Part shown: piece by piece, positions 44,871 through 54,374 of the stretch
How the letters are laid out: each line of letters starts with the position of its first letter
How positions within the stretch are numbered: position 1 is the first letter of the stretch
Source of the DNA: Gemmatimonadaceae bacterium
Lineage (GTDB): Bacteria; Gemmatimonadota; Gemmatimonadetes; Gemmatimonadales; Gemmatimonadaceae
Reading direction: 5' to 3'
Assembly: GCA_019752115.1 (NCBI GenBank)
Contig: JAIEMN010000027.1
Location: 1 to 64,000 of the forward strand
Length of the DNA: 64,000 bases
Made by a program: the position numbers and the translations under genes
Notes under the pieces: generated by a model
The model's database searches: none
Seen by the model: only the letters and a program-made list of their open reading frames with translations
What the model was told of the DNA's origin: nothing

Positions 44871-45235
44871 CATGGGTTCGTACTGGGTTCGGGCTGCATC
44901 CGATGAAACACATGCTCCTCCAGCACCCGCCCACCCTTCAGGTGCTCGAGGACGATCCGCTCCAGCAGCTCGGGGGTGACGTGGTGATACCAGACCCCCT
45001 CGGGGTAGACGGCCACGATGGGGCCGCCGGCGCACACGCCCAGGCAGGGGGCTTCGCTGCGCTTGACGCGGGTGGGGCCGAAGAGCAGCCCTTCTCGCTG
45101 GAGCAGGGAGGCGAGACGCGAGTAGAGACTGCGTCCGGCCCGATTCTCCTGACAGAAGCCCCCCGTGCACACCAGCACGTGGCGACTGTAGGCCTCCATC
45201 TCCGGCACCATCGACTGCCCACTCGACTGCGACAT
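44870..45235 (-). CDS. Thioredoxin-like [2Fe-2S] ferredoxin
   Basis: This 121-residue protein has the cluster-binding pattern VCTGGFCQ (C-x4-C) and PCLGVCAGGP (C-x3-C) and the fold order of thioredoxin-like ferredoxins, with EGVWYHHVTPELLERIV at the end. It likely carries electrons. Length fits the family. Confidence 0.85.
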   Translation of the reverse strand: MSQSSGQSMVPEMEAYSRHVLVCTGGFCQENRAGRSLYSRLASLLQREGLLFGPTRVKRSEAPCLGVCAGGPIVAVYPEGVWYHHVTPELLERIVLEHLKGGRVLEEHVFHRMQPEPSTNP

Positions 45236-45283
45236 CGGCTTCGGCTACTCAGGGTCCGCGGGTGTGACGGCGCCGCGGAAGAC

Positions 45284-45598
45284 TCAGGGCACCGGCGGGT
45301 TCTTGCGCGCCTCATCCGCGGCCGCCTTTTCGGCGGCGCGCTCGCGCACCAGCAGATACATGCCGCGAAGCGCAAAGGCGGTTCCCATGAGCCCGACCGC
45401 GATCCCCCGGTTCCCCGTCGCCTGGAGCCAGCGGGAGGCCGCCGCGCTCATCAGGAAGCCGCCGCCGGCGTAGACGAGCCCCTTGAGCTGGGTGCTGTTC
45501 CACCGGCCGTCCCGCGCGTGCAGGAGCGCCGAGCCCAGAAGCCAGGCGCCGCCGGTGCCGACGATGGCGGAGGCGAGGGTGTCGCGGTCGAGGACCAT
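45284..45598 (-). CDS. Small membrane protein
   Basis: The 104-residue protein has three hydrophobic stretches (AIVGTGGAWLLGSALL, LVYAGGGFLMSAAAS, GIAVGLMGTAFALRGMYLLV) and a charged C-terminus. No family recognised. It is in line with the downstream ferredoxin gene. Confidence 0.65.
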   Translation of the reverse strand: MVLDRDTLASAIVGTGGAWLLGSALLHARDGRWNSTQLKGLVYAGGGFLMSAAASRWLQATGNRGIAVGLMGTAFALRGMYLLVRERAAEKAAADEARKNPPVP

Positions 45599-45615
45599 GT
45601 CCGGAATCTAGTGCC

Positions 45616-46719
45616 TCAATGGCGCCAGAGCGCCAAGAGCAGCTCCAGCACGATCAGGCCAACGATGGCGAACTCCAGCGTCTCGCTGCGGGCGGCCTGG
45701 GCCTCGTCGTTGAGCATGGCGTACGTATCCCGAAGGATCGCCAGCTTGCGATCGATCCCGGCGCGCCAGGCGCGCCCCCGGAAGAGTTCGAGCGCCGCGG
45801 AGTACACGCGGGCCAGATAGACATCGTCGGTCACCTTGAGGGCGTTCTCCACGCGCTCGACCAGTTCGGTGGAATCGGCGACCTGCGCCTGCAGCCGTGA
45901 CAGGAGGGCCCCAAAGCGTCGGCCCGGAAAGACCGCCCGGTTCGCGCGGGCGGCCTGAATGGCGTCGTAGAGCCGCGGCAGTTCGGCATCGAGCAACGCA
46001 TCGTAGTAGCGCAGTTCGAGGAGCTGCGCATTGGCGAACTCCACGATGTACTGGATATCGGTGTCATGCTCGCCGTCTTCGATGACGAGGGCGTTCTCCC
46101 ACGTCACGACGGCGAGGTCGTCGGCATAGTAGCTGAAGCGATGCGGCAGCAGCTCGCGGCGCGCGTCGGCGCTCAATGGGCGCGCTTCCTGGAGCAGCAG
46201 GGGGACGACATCCAGTTCGCTCAGCGCCTCGGGGGTGAGTGGCGCTCCGGCGGTGTCGGTGATGTGGGAGACCCGGAAGACGGTGTACTCCTCGCGGACG
46301 TCGGCGAGCGCCGGTCGCTCAACCGCGGGCGCGATGCGCTCCGCGAGCGTGCGAAGCTGTTGCTGCACCATCGCCTCGATCTGCGGGTGGTGTTCGATCC
46401 CCTGCGCCAGTCGGGCGAACTCGGCCCACGGCATCTCGGGCGCCATGCGGACGCGGGCGCGCAGGGACACGACGCCAAAGTCGAAGATGCGCGCCGAGAG
46501 TTCGACCGGGCACGACCGGTCATCGACGAGCAGCGACTCTGCCCCCAGGAGCACCGTGATGGGCGGGTTGCTGATCTGGAGCGCCTGCGCCTCCCCTCGG
46601 AGCGGCCGGACCCGCTCGGGGGCGCTGGTGGCCAGCACGTCGAGGGCGCGCTCCAGATCGATGGCGTAGCCAATATCGAAGAGCCGATAGCAGACGGCCG
46701 ATCCCGTGACGACGGGCAT
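45616..46719 (-). CDS. RMD1/DUF155-like membrane-anchored protein
   Basis: The 367-residue protein has a central helical region ([39 protein letters not shown]) reminiscent of RMD1/DUF155 proteins and a single C-terminal hydrophobic segment ([18 protein letters not shown]). A tail-anchored inner-membrane protein is likely. The gene diverges from the sulfurtransferase gene with a 64-bp gap that must hold both promoters. Family assignment is tentative. Confidence 0.5.
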   Translation of the reverse strand: MPVVTGSAVCYRLFDIGYAIDLERALDVLATSAPERVRPLRGEAQALQISNPPITVLLGAESLLVDDRSCPVELSARIFDFGVVSLRARVRMAPEMPWAEFARLAQGIEHHPQIEAMVQQQLRTLAERIAPAVERPALADVREEYTVFRVSHITDTAGAPLTPEALSELDVVPLLLQEARPLSADARRELLPHRFSYYADDLAVVTWENALVIEDGEHDTDIQYIVEFANAQLLELRYYDALLDAELPRLYDAIQAARANRAVFPGRRFGALLSRLQAQVADSTELVERVENALKVTDDVYLARVYSAALELFRGRAWRAGIDRKLAILRDTYAMLNDEAQAARSETLEFAIVGLIVLELLLALWRH

Positions 46720-46783
46720 ACCTCCCTCCTCCGGGCCGCGTTCGGCTGGTTACCGATTCCCGGCGGCGCCGGTACCATTCAAT

Positions 46784-47686
46784 ATGCCTCTGACACCGCT
46801 TCCCGGCTTGCCCGATCCGCGTGTGGTTGCGAAGGGCTACGCCATACCGGACCGTCTGGTGAGCACCGAGTGGCTCGCCGAGCATCTCAACACGCCGGGG
46901 CTGCGTCTGCTCGAATGCAACGAGGATGTGCTGCTCTATGACGTCGAGCACATCCCCGGCGCGCAGAAGCTCGACTGGCACATCGATCTCAACGACAGCG
47001 TCGAGCGCGATTACATCGGGCGGGCGGCGTTCGAAGCACTGTTGCGCGCGAAGGGGATCGACGAGTCGACGCCGGTAATCTTCTACGGCGACAAGAACAA
47101 CTGGTGGGCGACCTACGCGCTCTGGGTGTTCAAGCTGTACGGCTTCACCAACACGCGGGTGCTCGACGGCGGCCGCGCGAAGTGGCTCGAGGAAGATCGG
47201 GAGATGACCACCGATCGCCCGCGCTTTGCGCCCACCGGGTACACGGCGCCGGAGCGCAACGATGCGCGCATCCGGGCGTTCTTTGCCGATGCCCGCGCGC
47301 AGATGGACGCGGGGAAACCGCTCATCGATGTGCGGTCGCCGCAGGAGTACACCGGGGAACGGCTGCACATGCCCGACTACCCGCAGGAGGGCACGCTGCG
47401 GGGTGGCCATATTCCCGGGGCGAAGAGTATGCCCTGGGCCAAGGCCGCCGAGGCGGACGGCTCGTTCAAGGACGCCGCAGCGCTCCGGGCGCTCTATGAA
47501 GGGGAGCTGGGGCTGTTCCCGGCCGACGCGGTGGTGACGTACTGCCGCATCGGCGAGCGGTCGAGCCACACGTGGTTTGTCCTGACGTACCTGCTGGGCT
47601 TTACAGCCGTGCGAAATTACGATGGGTCGTGGACGGAGTGGGGGAACGCCGTCCGGGCGCCGATCCGCAAAGGACCGACGCCGTAA
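46784..47686 (+). CDS. Rhodanese-type sulfurtransferase
   Basis: The 300-residue protein from ATG 46784 has two rhodanese domains. The first has [18 protein letters not shown] and HIPGA, and the second [25 protein letters not shown] and the active loop [11 protein letters not shown] with catalytic Cys. Sulfur transfer from thiosulfate or mercaptopyruvate is likely. The OsmC gene follows by 37 bp. Confidence 0.9.
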   Translation: MPLTPLPGLPDPRVVAKGYAIPDRLVSTEWLAEHLNTPGLRLLECNEDVLLYDVEHIPGAQKLDWHIDLNDSVERDYIGRAAFEALLRAKGIDESTPVIFYGDKNNWWATYALWVFKLYGFTNTRVLDGGRAKWLEEDREMTTDRPRFAPTGYTAPERNDARIRAFFADARAQMDAGKPLIDVRSPQEYTGERLHMPDYPQEGTLRGGHIPGAKSMPWAKAAEADGSFKDAAALRALYEGELGLFPADAVVTYCRIGERSSHTWFVLTYLLGFTAVRNYDGSWTEWGNAVRAPIRKGPTP

Positions 47687-47723
47687 CTGGGCAGGCATCG
47701 CATTTCTTCGAGAGGGTCACGCC

Positions 47724-48185
47724 ATGAGCTCCGAACAGCTGAAGGACACCGTCGCCATGCCCGCCGTGGGCAAGCCGCCCGCCAAGGTGAGCGTGACGTG
47801 GGCTGGCGAGCACCGCTTCGATGGCATGCGCCAGAGCGGGAGCCCCTCGATTCGCATGGATTCCACCGGGCAGACCGGCCCGTCGCCGGTGGACACCCTG
47901 CTCTGCGCCCTCGCCGGCTGCACCGGCGTGGACGTCGTGGATATCCTCGCCAAGCGCCGCACCCCCGTACAGGCGCTGTCGATCGAGGTGGAAGGCGAGC
48001 GCTTCGCCGGCACGCCCGGGCGCATCACACGCATCCACCTCGTCTACCGCATCATCGGCGCCGACATCGAGCGCCAGCACGCGGAGCGCGCGATCGAGCT
48101 GGCGGTGACGAAGTACTGCTCGGTGCGGGATTCGCTGGATGCGAACATGCCGATTACGTGGGGGTTGGAGTTGAATGGGGCGTGA
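47724..48185 (+). CDS. OsmC family protein
   Basis: The 153-residue protein from ATG 47724 has the OsmC signatures GPSPVDTLLCALAGCTGVDV and KYCSVRDSL, with the two reactive Cys. It belongs to the YhfA-like subset and likely reduces organic peroxides. An intrinsic terminator follows. Confidence 0.9.
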   Translation: MSSEQLKDTVAMPAVGKPPAKVSVTWAGEHRFDGMRQSGSPSIRMDSTGQTGPSPVDTLLCALAGCTGVDVVDILAKRRTPVQALSIEVEGERFAGTPGRITRIHLVYRIIGADIERQHAERAIELAVTKYCSVRDSLDANMPITWGLELNGA

Positions 48186-48211
48186 GGACGTCGCTCCAAT
48201 CGCGAGACCGG

Positions 48212-48241
48212 AGGCCCACCAATGCTTGGTGGGCCTTTTTC
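48212..48241 (+). terminator. Intrinsic terminator after osmC
   Basis: AGGCCCACCAA and TTGGTGGGCCT pair perfectly around TGC, followed by TTTT. Confidence 0.9.
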
Positions 48242-48265
48242 GTGATCTGCCATTGACGGCACTAG

Positions 48266-48293
48266 TACGTACGTACGCTTGCGTACGTACGTA
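48266..48293. promoter_or_regulatory. Palindromic operator of the toxin-antitoxin operon
   Basis: TACGTACGTACGC (48266-48278) and GCGTACGTACGTA (48281-48293) are perfect inverted repeats two bases apart. They sit 12 bases before the antitoxin start and after a TTGACG. Autorepression by the antitoxin is the usual arrangement. Confidence 0.7.
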
Positions 48294-48305
48294 TGAGCAT
48301 TTAGG

Positions 48306-48623
48306 ATGCACACGATGAAGGTCTCCGCCACCCACCTCCGCGCGAACATCTACGCGATCCTCGATCAGATCCTCGCCACGGGCGAGTCGGTCGACATCGA
48401 GCGGAATGGACGCATCATCCGCCTGCAACCGGTGGCCAACCCACCGCGCCTGGCGGTGCGGGAGGCGAGTCCGCCGTACATCGTCGGCGATCCAGATGAC
48501 CTTGTGGAACTCGACTGGTCTCAGGAATGGTCCGAACTCCAATCGCCTGCCTCGATACCCACGTCGTCGCGTGGATCCTCAACGGGCAAACGGAAAAGCT
48601 CGGCAAAGGCGCGCGGTCGCTGA
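48306..48623 (+). CDS. Phd/YefM-type antitoxin
   Basis: The 105-residue protein from ATG 48306 (or 48315) has the Phd/YefM fold: KVSATHLRANIYAILDQIL, GESVDIERNGRIIRLQP. The N-terminal domain binds DNA, and the C-terminal part should neutralise the PIN toxin. The last 97 bases overlap the toxin gene. Confidence 0.8.
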   Translation: MHTMKVSATHLRANIYAILDQILATGESVDIERNGRIIRLQPVANPPRLAVREASPPYIVGDPDDLVELDWSQEWSELQSPASIPTSSRGSSTGKRKSSAKARGR

Positions 48624-48916
48624 TCGACACCGCGGATCTCATCCTCTCGCCGGCGGTGGTGCTGGAGATGCAGTATCTCCACGAACTCGGACGCGTAACG
48701 ACGCCGGCGGCTGATGCCCTGCGGACGCTTCAACGACTGCTTCCGGTCCGGGTGGCCGCCGACAGCTTCGAGCGCATTGTAGTCACCGCGCTCACGGAGT
48801 CCTGGACCCGCGATCCGTTCGATCGACTGATCGTTGCGCATGCGCGGTTGCTCGATGCGCCCCTCGTATCGCGCGACCGTCGCATTGCGCAGGCGTACAA
48901 GAAGACGCGCTGGTAG
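48527..48916 (+). CDS. vapC: VapC-like PIN-domain toxin
   Basis: The 129-residue protein has the PIN acidic quartet: ACLDTHVVAW, SPAVVLEMQYL, TRDPFDRLIVAHA and SRDRRI. It should cleave RNA when free of antitoxin. The overlap with the antitoxin gene indicates coupled translation. Confidence 0.85.
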   Translation: MVRTPIACLDTHVVAWILNGQTEKLGKGARSLIDTADLILSPAVVLEMQYLHELGRVTTPAADALRTLQRLLPVRVAADSFERIVVTALTESWTRDPFDRLIVAHARLLDAPLVSRDRRIAQAYKKTRW

Positions 48917-48929
48917 CGGCGCTCGTGTC

Positions 48930-49271
48930 CTAGCGCACCGCGACCACCACCGGCACCTCCGCCGTCAGCACCGAGGCGCTATAGCCATCCGCCTCGGCGC
49001 GCGCCGTCACCTGCATCCGCGTGCTGCCGGTCGCGCGCGCCGACACCAACCCGGTGCTGTCCACCTGCGCGATCGTCGTGTCGTACACGACGTACGCGTG
49101 GCGCACGCGAGCCGATGCCACAGCCCTGGCGCGCGCCTCAAACCACTGACTGCCGCCGATCACGAGGGTCGCGTTCGCCGGCGAGACCGTGAGCGCGGTC
49201 ATCGCCTGAGGCGGCTGCGCGACGGCGAGTGCCGCGAGTGTTGCGGAGATCAGAGCGAGACGTACGGGCAT
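48930..49271 (-). CDS. Exported single Ig-like domain protein
   Basis: This 113-residue protein has a signal peptide (LALISATLAALAVAQ) and one BIG2-like domain (VSPANATLVIGGSQWF, AQVDSTGLVSARATG, VTARAEADGYSAS). It follows the larger Ig-like gene (49293) by 21 bp and is likely in the same operon. Confidence 0.7.
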   Translation of the reverse strand: MPVRLALISATLAALAVAQPPQAMTALTVSPANATLVIGGSQWFEARARAVASARVRHAYVVYDTTIAQVDSTGLVSARATGSTRMQVTARAEADGYSASVLTAEVPVVVAVR

Positions 49272-49292
49272 GAGACACTCCTCTCGTTGAGA

Positions 49293-50243
49293 TCAGGGCA
49301 CCACCGTCACCGTCGTCCCCACCGTGCGCGTGATCCCGAAGTACCCCGCCACCGCTTGCGCGACCGCGCGGAACGTGAGGTTCTGCGTCCCCGGCCGCAC
49401 GCCGGTCACGGTCCACACGCTGTCACTGCCGGCGACGGTCACGGGGCCGGGCGGGAAGTCGGCCACCGAGATCGCGGGATAGGGCGCGTTCCGCGGCACC
49501 ACGACGGTCAGGGGAATCCGCACGGTGCCGCCGACGGGCACGGTGAGGTTCGTGGGCATATCGAAGAACGTCAACGACGGCGCCGGCACGATGTTGAGTG
49601 TGCGCGTGGCCACCAGACTCGTGGTCTGATACCCGGGCGCCGAGCCGGTCGCGGTGAGCCGAACCGACGTGGTGCCGGCGAAGTACGTCGTGATGACGCC
49701 GTTCACATCGATGCTGCCAAGCAGGGGCTGCTGGATCTGATACGTCCACGTGACCTGCACCGCCGGCGAGGCCTTCACGACCTGCGGATCGAACTGCACG
49801 ATGCCACCCACCGGCGTGGTAAGAATGCCGGGCTGCACATCCAGCGACGTCAGCGCGAGCGGCTGGGAGTTCACGAGCACCGTGCCCGCCATGGAGTCGG
49901 CGCGGAACGCGCCACGCGCCGGTGTCGCGGCGATGGCGAGCAGCGAGAAGGTACCGGGCGCCAGCGACGTCAGAAGCCCGTCGGCGCTTACACTGGCCAG
50001 CCCGGACGGCGAGACCCGCCAGGTCACGACGGGCGCTGGGGCCCCCGCCGCCGTGCTGACCGTCGCAGAGAAGCGCAGCGTGTCGCCCACGCCAAGCGAG
50101 AGCGACCCGGACGGCGTGATCGACACCGACTGAATGGCCGCACGTGGCAGCGTGGTGGTGGGTGCGGTCTCCCCACCCCCACAGCCCCATAGAGCCAGCA
50201 GCGCCAGCAGCGCAGCGCGCATGACCTGCCGGATCCTCTGCAT
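49293..50243 (-). CDS. Lipoprotein with Ig-like domains
   Basis: The 316-residue protein starts at ATG 50243 (or 50222), with a lipobox (ALLALLALWGC). About three beta-sandwich domains follow: SVSITPSGSLSLGVGDTLRF, ALTSLDVQPGILTTPVGGIV and TFFDMPTNLTVPVGGTVRIP. Function is likely surface adhesion or display. Confidence 0.75.
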   Translation of the reverse strand: MQRIRQVMRAALLALLALWGCGGGETAPTTTLPRAAIQSVSITPSGSLSLGVGDTLRFSATVSTAAGAPAPVVTWRVSPSGLASVSADGLLTSLAPGTFSLLAIAATPARGAFRADSMAGTVLVNSQPLALTSLDVQPGILTTPVGGIVQFDPQVVKASPAVQVTWTYQIQQPLLGSIDVNGVITTYFAGTTSVRLTATGSAPGYQTTSLVATRTLNIVPAPSLTFFDMPTNLTVPVGGTVRIPLTVVVPRNAPYPAISVADFPPGPVTVAGSDSVWTVTGVRPGTQNLTFRAVAQAVAGYFGITRTVGTTVTVVP

Positions 50244-50283
50244 ATCCCAAACTACGGCCGCGCCGCCCCGAGTGTTCGTGCGC

Positions 50284-51597
50284 TTACTTGATCACCCAGA
50301 TCCGCTGGTTCACCGGATAGAGCCACTCCACCCCGCGCTCGGTCACGATCGCGTCGTCCTCCAGCGGAATGCGCACCTTGGCGCCGCCCCACTCGGGGTT
50401 GGGGGTCCACGCGAACAGCTCGATGCTGAACGGATTGAACGGCTTGATGGGAAAGGTCATCTGCCGGGGGTTGAACCACGCGATGCTCGGCCCGCTCCCA
50501 TGCCCGCGGTCGCCCACGCTGTGGCAGCCGAACATGACCTCCACCTTCCCGTCGTTGCTCACTTCGTTGAAGGTCCCCTGCATGCGGAAGCCGGCCTTCG
50601 CGATCTCGCCCTTGAGCTGCTCCACCATGGCCCCCGCCGTCGGCCCGGGCTTGATCGTGCGGCGAATGACATCGCGCACCGCCAGCGCATTGTCGAATGC
50701 CGCCTGAATGCCCTTGGGCACCGCCGTCTCGCCGGGCTTGAGCACGTACGCCATGCGCTTCACATCGGTCCACGAACCGAGGTACCCCACGCCCCAGTCG
50801 ATGATGAGCAAGTCACCGCGCTGAATAATGCGCCCGTCGCTCGTCGCTTCGATGCCCTTCGGGCCCGTGATGTACACGCTCGGCATGTCGAAGCTCGAAC
50901 CCAGCCCGCGCTGCTGCAGCTGGTCCATCATCCACCACGCCACGTCTTCCAGCGTGGTGACGCCCGGCGTGATGACCTCGTTGCTCAACGCCCGTTCGGC
51001 GATGCGCCGCGAAATCTCCCCCGCTTCACCAAGCGCCACGATCTGGCTCGCGGTGTAGCCGCTCCGGTAATCACTCACGACCTTCTCCGCGCTCACGAGA
51101 CGCGCGGCGAACTCCGGGCCGATCTCCTTGACCAGGCGATCGTAACTCGTCTTGGAGAGCCCGTCGGCCGCACCGACCTCCTCCGACATGTTGATCGCAA
51201 TGCGCTTGGGATTCCGCTCGGCGATGAACTGCTTGAGGTTCGCGAGCGCCAGCACGCGGTCGTACACCTTGCACGCCTCAAGCAACGCGCCACTCGCGCC
51301 GATCGCGATGCGCTCGATGCGATCGCCGCCCCGGTCGGTGAAGATGTAGTAACCCACGCTGCCGACATAGCCGCGCCCGAAGTCTTCGTACATCGGGTCG
51401 AACTGATTCTCCTTCTGCATCGTGATCCACATGTCCACGCCGTTATCGCGCATGGCACGCGGCAAGATGCGATCGAACTTGTCGCGGCGGATCTGACACT
51501 GACGCTCCCAGCGGACCTTGGCCGGCTCGGCGGGCGGCTGAGCGGCGAGGGGGGAGGCGAGGAGGAGGGCGAGGGAGAGGCGGGAGAGGGTGCGCAT
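50284..51597 (-). CDS. Exported M24-family peptidase (Xaa-Pro aminopeptidase-like)
   Basis: The 437-residue protein has a signal peptide (LSLALLLASPLAAQ) and a pita-bread fold. The metal ligands are readable as IIDWGVG, WTDVKRM, the His in GCHSVGDRGHG, ELFAWTPNPEW and IVTERGVEW. It likely removes N-terminal residues before Pro from periplasmic peptides. Confidence 0.85.
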   Translation of the reverse strand: MRTLSRLSLALLLASPLAAQPPAEPAKVRWERQCQIRRDKFDRILPRAMRDNGVDMWITMQKENQFDPMYEDFGRGYVGSVGYYIFTDRGGDRIERIAIGASGALLEACKVYDRVLALANLKQFIAERNPKRIAINMSEEVGAADGLSKTSYDRLVKEIGPEFAARLVSAEKVVSDYRSGYTASQIVALGEAGEISRRIAERALSNEVITPGVTTLEDVAWWMMDQLQQRGLGSSFDMPSVYITGPKGIEATSDGRIIQRGDLLIIDWGVGYLGSWTDVKRMAYVLKPGETAVPKGIQAAFDNALAVRDVIRRTIKPGPTAGAMVEQLKGEIAKAGFRMQGTFNEVSNDGKVEVMFGCHSVGDRGHGSGPSIAWFNPRQMTFPIKPFNPFSIELFAWTPNPEWGGAKVRIPLEDDAIVTERGVEWLYPVNQRIWVIK

Positions 51598-51610
51598 ACC
51601 CCGATTTTAC

Positions 51611-51690
51611 ACCCACGACCCACAACCAAAAGCCCGGAACCCCAAACTGATCAGTTCTGGGTTTCGGGCTTTAGGTCGTGGGTTGTGGGT
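51611..51690. terminator. Palindromic terminator, ACTGATCAGT core
   Basis: ACCCACGACC, CAACC and AAAGCCCGGAACCCCAAACT pair with AGTTCTGGGTTTCGGGCTTT and GGTCGTGGGTTGTGGGT around the centre ACTGATCAGT. It stands between the HEAT gene's end and the M24 peptidase gene. Confidence 0.85.
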
Positions 51691-52500
51691 TTACCTGCTG
51701 CCCAGCCGCCCCTCTATCCACTGCAACGCTCGGGGGTCGCGCGTCTGCGCCAAGGCCATCACCGCGCTCCGCCGCAATTCCCGGTCGGGCAGACTCTCGG
51801 CGAGCTTCTGCAGTGCCGGAATGGCCTCGTCCGCCGGGCGGCGGGCGAGGGCGAAAATGGCGGCGCGACGGAGCTCGCGGTCGCCGGGCTCGTAGGCGAT
51901 CGAATCGAGCGTGGCGCTCACGCGCTCGCCGACCACTTCCCCGAGCCAGTTCACGGCGCTGTTGCGGACATCCTGTGGGCGCGAGTCGTCGCGGGCGATG
52001 CGCAGCAGGATTGGGCCGGTGGCGATGGAATCGCCCAGGATCGCCGCCTGCAGCGCGCTCCGTGCGACGCGATCGGGGCCGCGCTCGGCCTGGGCCAAGA
52101 GCCACGCGCCGACCTCACGGGCACTGATCGCGCCCAGGTCGGTGATGCCCGTGTCGGCCTTCCAGCGCCCACCGACGTAGGTGCGAAGCTGCTTCGTATC
52201 GCCCTGCTCGCGCACCACGACGAGCCGCACGGGGCCGCGCTCGCAGGTGTTCTCCACATCGCGACTGCCGCCGTCGTAGAAGACCCCGCTCATCTGCGCC
52301 ACACTGCCGCCGTTGCGCGTGCGCGACCAGTTGTTGCCGTTGCCGCACACGCCGAGCGCCGCCGCGAAGGTGAGACGGATGCGACCATCGCGCACGCTGC
52401 CGATGCGCTGCTCCAGCGATTGGGCGCCACTCTCCCGGGCACCCCACAGGGTGGCGCTCGCCGCGAGGGCAAGCGCCGACACCACACCGCGGCGGGTCAC
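51691..52500 (-). CDS. Exported HEAT-repeat protein
   Basis: A 269-residue protein with a signal peptide (SALALAASATLWGARESGAQ) and HEAT-type repeats in the second half (ALQAAILGDSIAT, DVRNSAVNWLGEVV, ELRRAAIFALARRPADEAIP, ELRRSAVMALAQTRDPRAL). It overlaps the larger HEAT gene upstream by four bases. Scaffold role likely. Confidence 0.8.
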   Translation of the reverse strand: MTRRGVVSALALAASATLWGARESGAQSLEQRIGSVRDGRIRLTFAAALGVCGNGNNWSRTRNGGSVAQMSGVFYDGGSRDVENTCERGPVRLVVVREQGDTKQLRTYVGGRWKADTGITDLGAISAREVGAWLLAQAERGPDRVARSALQAAILGDSIATGPILLRIARDDSRPQDVRNSAVNWLGEVVGERVSATLDSIAYEPGDRELRRAAIFALARRPADEAIPALQKLAESLPDRELRRSAVMALAQTRDPRALQWIEGRLGSR

Positions 52501-54374
52501 TTGTTGATGATGTCCTGCAGGAGCTGCAGCGCGCGCGGATCCTTCGTGCGGCTCAGATAGCTCACGGCACTGCGACGGAGCTCCGTGTTCTTCTCGTTCT
52601 TCGCGACATCGAGGAGCTTGTCGATGCCCGGCTCGCCAATCGTCGCCAGACTCGAAAGCGCCTGCCGCTTGAGATCGAGATCGCTGACCTTTTCGTACAC
52701 CGTGGTCAGGGCCGTTGCGGCCGCACTCTGCGACGCCTTTTCGCTCTCGGTCGCCGCGCGCGGCGCCGGCGCCTGCCCCGCCACCACATTGACGGTGCCG
52801 CTCACCCCGCTGCCACTCGAGCCAACCACCGCCAGATTCGACGCCATCGCCGGCGAAGCGGCGTAGGTCATGCCGAACTGCCCGCCGCGCACCGACCAGC
52901 GGCCGCTGGCCCCGAGGTACGACACGGCCGTGCGCCGCAAGTCCATCGGTTCGCGCTCGTTGAGCGCCACGCTCACGAAGAACGTCCGCGACTCGTCACT
53001 CCGCGCCACGCTGATCTGCGACAGCACGCGCTGCCGGAAGTTCATCGTGCCGCCCTTCGCGTACACCTCCTTCAGGTACGCGAACGCCTGCGCCGCATCG
53101 AGGCCGTTGCCGCGCGACGTCACCCAGGTGAGCGCATCCCCGCGCAGCTCTTCGGGCTGATTCTCATCCAGCACGATCTGCCGCAGCGTCTCCTGCGCCT
53201 TGGGCGACTTGGCACGCGACAGCGAGTACACCGCCCGCTTGCGGAGCTCGAGGTCATCGCCGCGCTTCGCGAGATCGATGAGCATGTCCACCGCTTCGTC
53301 GGTCTGCACATTCGCCAGCCAGAACACCGCCTGCTCGCGCACCTCGCGATCAGGATCGTTCTTCGCCACGCCCATCAGCGTCTGCGCGACTTCGGGCTGC
53401 TTGTTGCGAGCGATCAGCATCACCGCCGTGCGGCGGAGCGCCTGCGTGCAGGGTTCGCGACGCGCCAACACCTTCTTCAAGATCGGCAGTGCCTGCTCGC
53501 GATCCATCTGCATCACGGCGTTGAGCGCCTCGATGCGTTCGTCTTCGTCGGCACGCGGGCAGCCATCGCTGGCCACCCGCTCGGCGCGACCGCGCAGCGT
53601 CGTCGCCATGGCCAGATCGCCACCACGTCCCAGCTGCCCTTCAATGCGCGCCCGCAGCGAACGGGCATCGCCGAGCGTGGCAGCCTTGGGAAACTTCTGT
53701 GCCTGCGTTTCGAGACTCGCCAGCGCCTCGCCCAAGTTCCGGTCGCCCCCCTGGCGCTGCAGCGCAAACGCCTGCCAGTAGTAGGCATCAGCGGCGTACG
53801 CGCTCTGCGGATACACGCGCCAGATCTTCCGGAACAGGTCGGCCGACTTTTCATACTGGTCGGCCGAGAGCGCCTTGCGCGCTTCGCGATAGAGCGAGTC
53901 GGCGACATCCTGCGGCGCCCACGGTTCGGGCGCCGCGGTGCGATACCCCTTGGACCAGGCACCGCCCCACGCATTCCCCCTGCCGATGTTCACGGGCGCT
54001 TCCGCGATCGCCGCGAGGTTGGACGCGTCGAGATTGAGCGCGACCTGCGCCTCGGCGAGCGCCCTGGCGCTCACCGCCATGTCCTGCGCCTGGATGCGCG
54101 CGAGTTCGATCTGCGCCTGCGGGATCGCGGCCATCGCCTCGGCCCGGATCTGTGCGAGATCGAGCGACATCACGTCGGCCGCATCGAGCGCATCCAATGG
54201 ATCGAGTGGCGCGCGGGGCGCCGCCGGGGCCGGCTTGGCGACCGGTGCGGGCTTGGACACGGGAGCGGGCGCGTGCGCCGGCGCCGGCGGTGCCTTGGCC
54301 GGGCGTGGCTGTGCGACCAGGGTGGACGCACGGAGCGTGCAGATCGCGAGCAGAGCAAACGTGGTGCGCTTCAT
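52497..54374 (-). CDS. Exported TPR/HEAT-repeat protein
   Basis: The 625-residue protein has a signal peptide (FALLAICTLRASTLVAQ), a Pro/Ala-rich linker and a TPR-like segment (SLYREARKALSADQYEKSAD). A long series of HEAT repeats begins near residue 270 (DREVREQAVFWLANVQTDEA, DLELRKRAVYSLSRAKSPKA, ELRRSAVSYLSRTKDPRALQ). The repeats make a protein-binding solenoid. It overlaps both neighbours, in the sigma operon. Confidence 0.8.
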   Translation of the reverse strand: MKRTTFALLAICTLRASTLVAQPRPAKAPPAPAHAPAPVSKPAPVAKPAPAAPRAPLDPLDALDAADVMSLDLAQIRAEAMAAIPQAQIELARIQAQDMAVSARALAEAQVALNLDASNLAAIAEAPVNIGRGNAWGGAWSKGYRTAAPEPWAPQDVADSLYREARKALSADQYEKSADLFRKIWRVYPQSAYAADAYYWQAFALQRQGGDRNLGEALASLETQAQKFPKAATLGDARSLRARIEGQLGRGGDLAMATTLRGRAERVASDGCPRADEDERIEALNAVMQMDREQALPILKKVLARREPCTQALRRTAVMLIARNKQPEVAQTLMGVAKNDPDREVREQAVFWLANVQTDEAVDMLIDLAKRGDDLELRKRAVYSLSRAKSPKAQETLRQIVLDENQPEELRGDALTWVTSRGNGLDAAQAFAYLKEVYAKGGTMNFRQRVLSQISVARSDESRTFFVSVALNEREPMDLRRTAVSYLGASGRWSVRGGQFGMTYAASPAMASNLAVVGSSGSGVSGTVNVVAGQAPAPRAATESEKASQSAAATALTTVYEKVSDLDLKRQALSSLATIGEPGIDKLLDVAKNEKNTELRRSAVSYLSRTKDPRALQLLQDIINK

